NCBI GenBank assembly: GCA_003533545.1
Contig: DQEK01000085.1
Coordinates: forward strand, 1-6,836
DNA: 6,836 bases
Direction: 5' to 3'
Source of the DNA: Acidobacteriota bacterium
GTDB lineage: Bacteria; Acidobacteriota; Vicinamibacteria; Vicinamibacterales; UBA8438
Shown: positions 6,270-6,836 of the stretch, piece after piece
Position numbering within the stretch: the stretch's first letter is position 1
Layout of the letters: the number at the start of each line of letters is the position of its first letter
Position numbers and translations under genes: made by a program
The notes under the pieces: model-generated
The model's database searches: none
What the model was told of the DNA's origin: nothing
What the model saw: only the letters and a program-made list of their open reading frames with translations

Positions 6270-6273
6270 GGAG
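6270..6273 (+). promoter_or_regulatory. Ribosome binding site of the DWSF-motif gene
   Basis: GGAG eight bases before the ATG at 6282. The rest of the 235-base gap from 6047 to 6281 shows no convincing promoter or terminator. A weak TTGATC (6165-6170) lies 17 bases before TATTCG (6188-6193). Confidence 0.55.
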
Positions 6274-6281
6274 CAATTGAC

Positions 6282-6800
6282 ATGGCGTTAGTCAAAAGAA
6301 TCGTAACCGTTGTCATATGTTTGCTTCTGATACCCGTCACGGCGGTCGCCACGGCGGCCGTGAAGCAACGTTTCGCGGATGGTCCCAACCGGGTATTTTC
6401 CGGCGGTCCGCTGGAGTCTGGTGCATTGCACGCCGGTCCGGAGCCAGATTGGAGTTTTGTCAGCGACGTCTCGACCATCGAAATGCAACTGTTGGAACCT
6501 CCCAGGTCTCGGCGCATCTGGACCGCGGAATTTGATGGGAAACTCTATGTCTGGTCTGGTTACATGGGCAGCGCAGTCGGGCGACTTTGGAAACGCTGGC
6601 CGGTTCAGGCTGAACGAGATGGTCGGGCCGTGATTCGTATCGACGACAAACGCTACGAACGCCAACTCGTGCGGATCACGGCGGGTGAAATACTGGACGG
6701 CATCAGCACCGCCATCCGAAGCAAATACCCTTCTCAAACGACCAGGACGGCGGTGGAAGCTGGTGATGTCTGGGTGTTCGAAGCGGCACCGCGACACTAG
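6282..6800 (+). CDS. Exported or membrane-anchored protein of unknown function with DWSF motif
   Basis: A 172-residue protein with an N-terminal hydrophobic segment (about 7-26, preceded by Lys5-Arg6) that is either a signal peptide (cleavage perhaps near VATA) or a single membrane anchor. After a Gly/Pro-rich stretch (GGPLESG, 41-47) comes PDWSFVSDVSTIEMQL (55-70), then beta-rich segments DGKLYVWSGYMG (85-96), KRWPVQAERDGRAVIRIDD (104-122) and RQLVRITAGEI (127-137), and a terminal DVWVFEAAPRH. The DWSF motif, the GKLYV strand and the repeated basic strands recall small uncharacterised membrane-anchored proteins with a split beta-barrel look, as in FMN- or F420-binding proteins, but I cannot name cofactor residues, so this is a weak inference. 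GGAG supports the start. The next gene begins 20 bases after the stop, so the two probably share a transcript. Confidence 0.8.
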   Translation: MALVKRIVTVVICLLLIPVTAVATAAVKQRFADGPNRVFSGGPLESGALHAGPEPDWSFVSDVSTIEMQLLEPPRSRRIWTAEFDGKLYVWSGYMGSAVGRLWKRWPVQAERDGRAVIRIDDKRYERQLVRITAGEILDGISTAIRSKYPSQTTRTAVEAGDVWVFEAAPRH

Positions 6801-6819
6801 TGGAGGCAGGAGCGGTGCT

Positions 6820-6836
6820 ATGAAATACTTTTACCG
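6820..6836 (+). CDS. Start of a further gene, cut by the window edge
   Basis: An ATG at 6820 opens a frame reading MKYFY before the window ends. AGGAG at 6808-6812 lies seven bases upstream, an ideal spacing. It follows the DWSF-motif gene at a 20-base gap in the same direction, so it is probably in the same operon. Too little is present to say what it encodes. Confidence 0.55.

Noticed and set aside
6336..6361. CACGGCGG direct repeats and a CACGGC/GCCGTG dyad near the start of the DWSF-motif gene
   Set aside because: Explained by Ala, Val and Thr codons of the signal segment in GC-rich DNA.

Overview
The window is GC-rich bacterial DNA (about 60% by spot counts), densely coded on both strands, with mostly secreted or cell-envelope gene products. 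A VWFA-related protein of the type expanded in Acidobacteriota, a PQQ-type sugar dehydrogenase, and an NHL-propeller lipoprotein suggest an uncultured or environmental acidobacterium-like organism. This assignment is inference from protein families; there is no rRNA or other phylogenetic marker. I see no tRNA, mobile element, CRISPR array or phage gene.

Layout. At the left is a rightward gene for an MGMT/ATL-like protein (98-562) that has lost the alkyl-acceptor cysteine. It converges on a leftward four-gene cluster read from 4417 down to 599. The order is NHL-repeat lipoprotein, soluble PQQ-type glucose/sorbosone dehydrogenase (joined to the first gene by an ATGA stop/start overlap), exported carboxymuconolactone-decarboxylase-fold protein without the usual CxxC, and a MOSC-domain protein. 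From 4418 to 4608 lies a divergent control region with a good promoter candidate whose spacer carries an inverted repeat. Rightward genes follow: a 103-residue protein of unknown function (4609-4920), a hairpin terminator directly followed by a new promoter, a secreted VWFA-related protein with a degenerate metal site (5108-6046), and an exported or anchored protein of unknown function carrying a DWSF motif (6282-6800). The first codons of another gene start at 6820, with a good ribosome binding site.

How the genes may work together. The leftward cluster looks like an envelope-located oxidation module: two beta-propeller proteins, one a probable quinoprotein dehydrogenase, plus an exported CMD-fold protein. 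The MOSC protein has no export signal and would be cytoplasmic, so its link to the others is only by gene order. The rightward genes appear to be independent units. I found no clear evidence for a wholly new system. The most interesting points are the coupled propeller pair and the three proteins that keep a family fold but lack the residues normally needed for its best-known chemistry.
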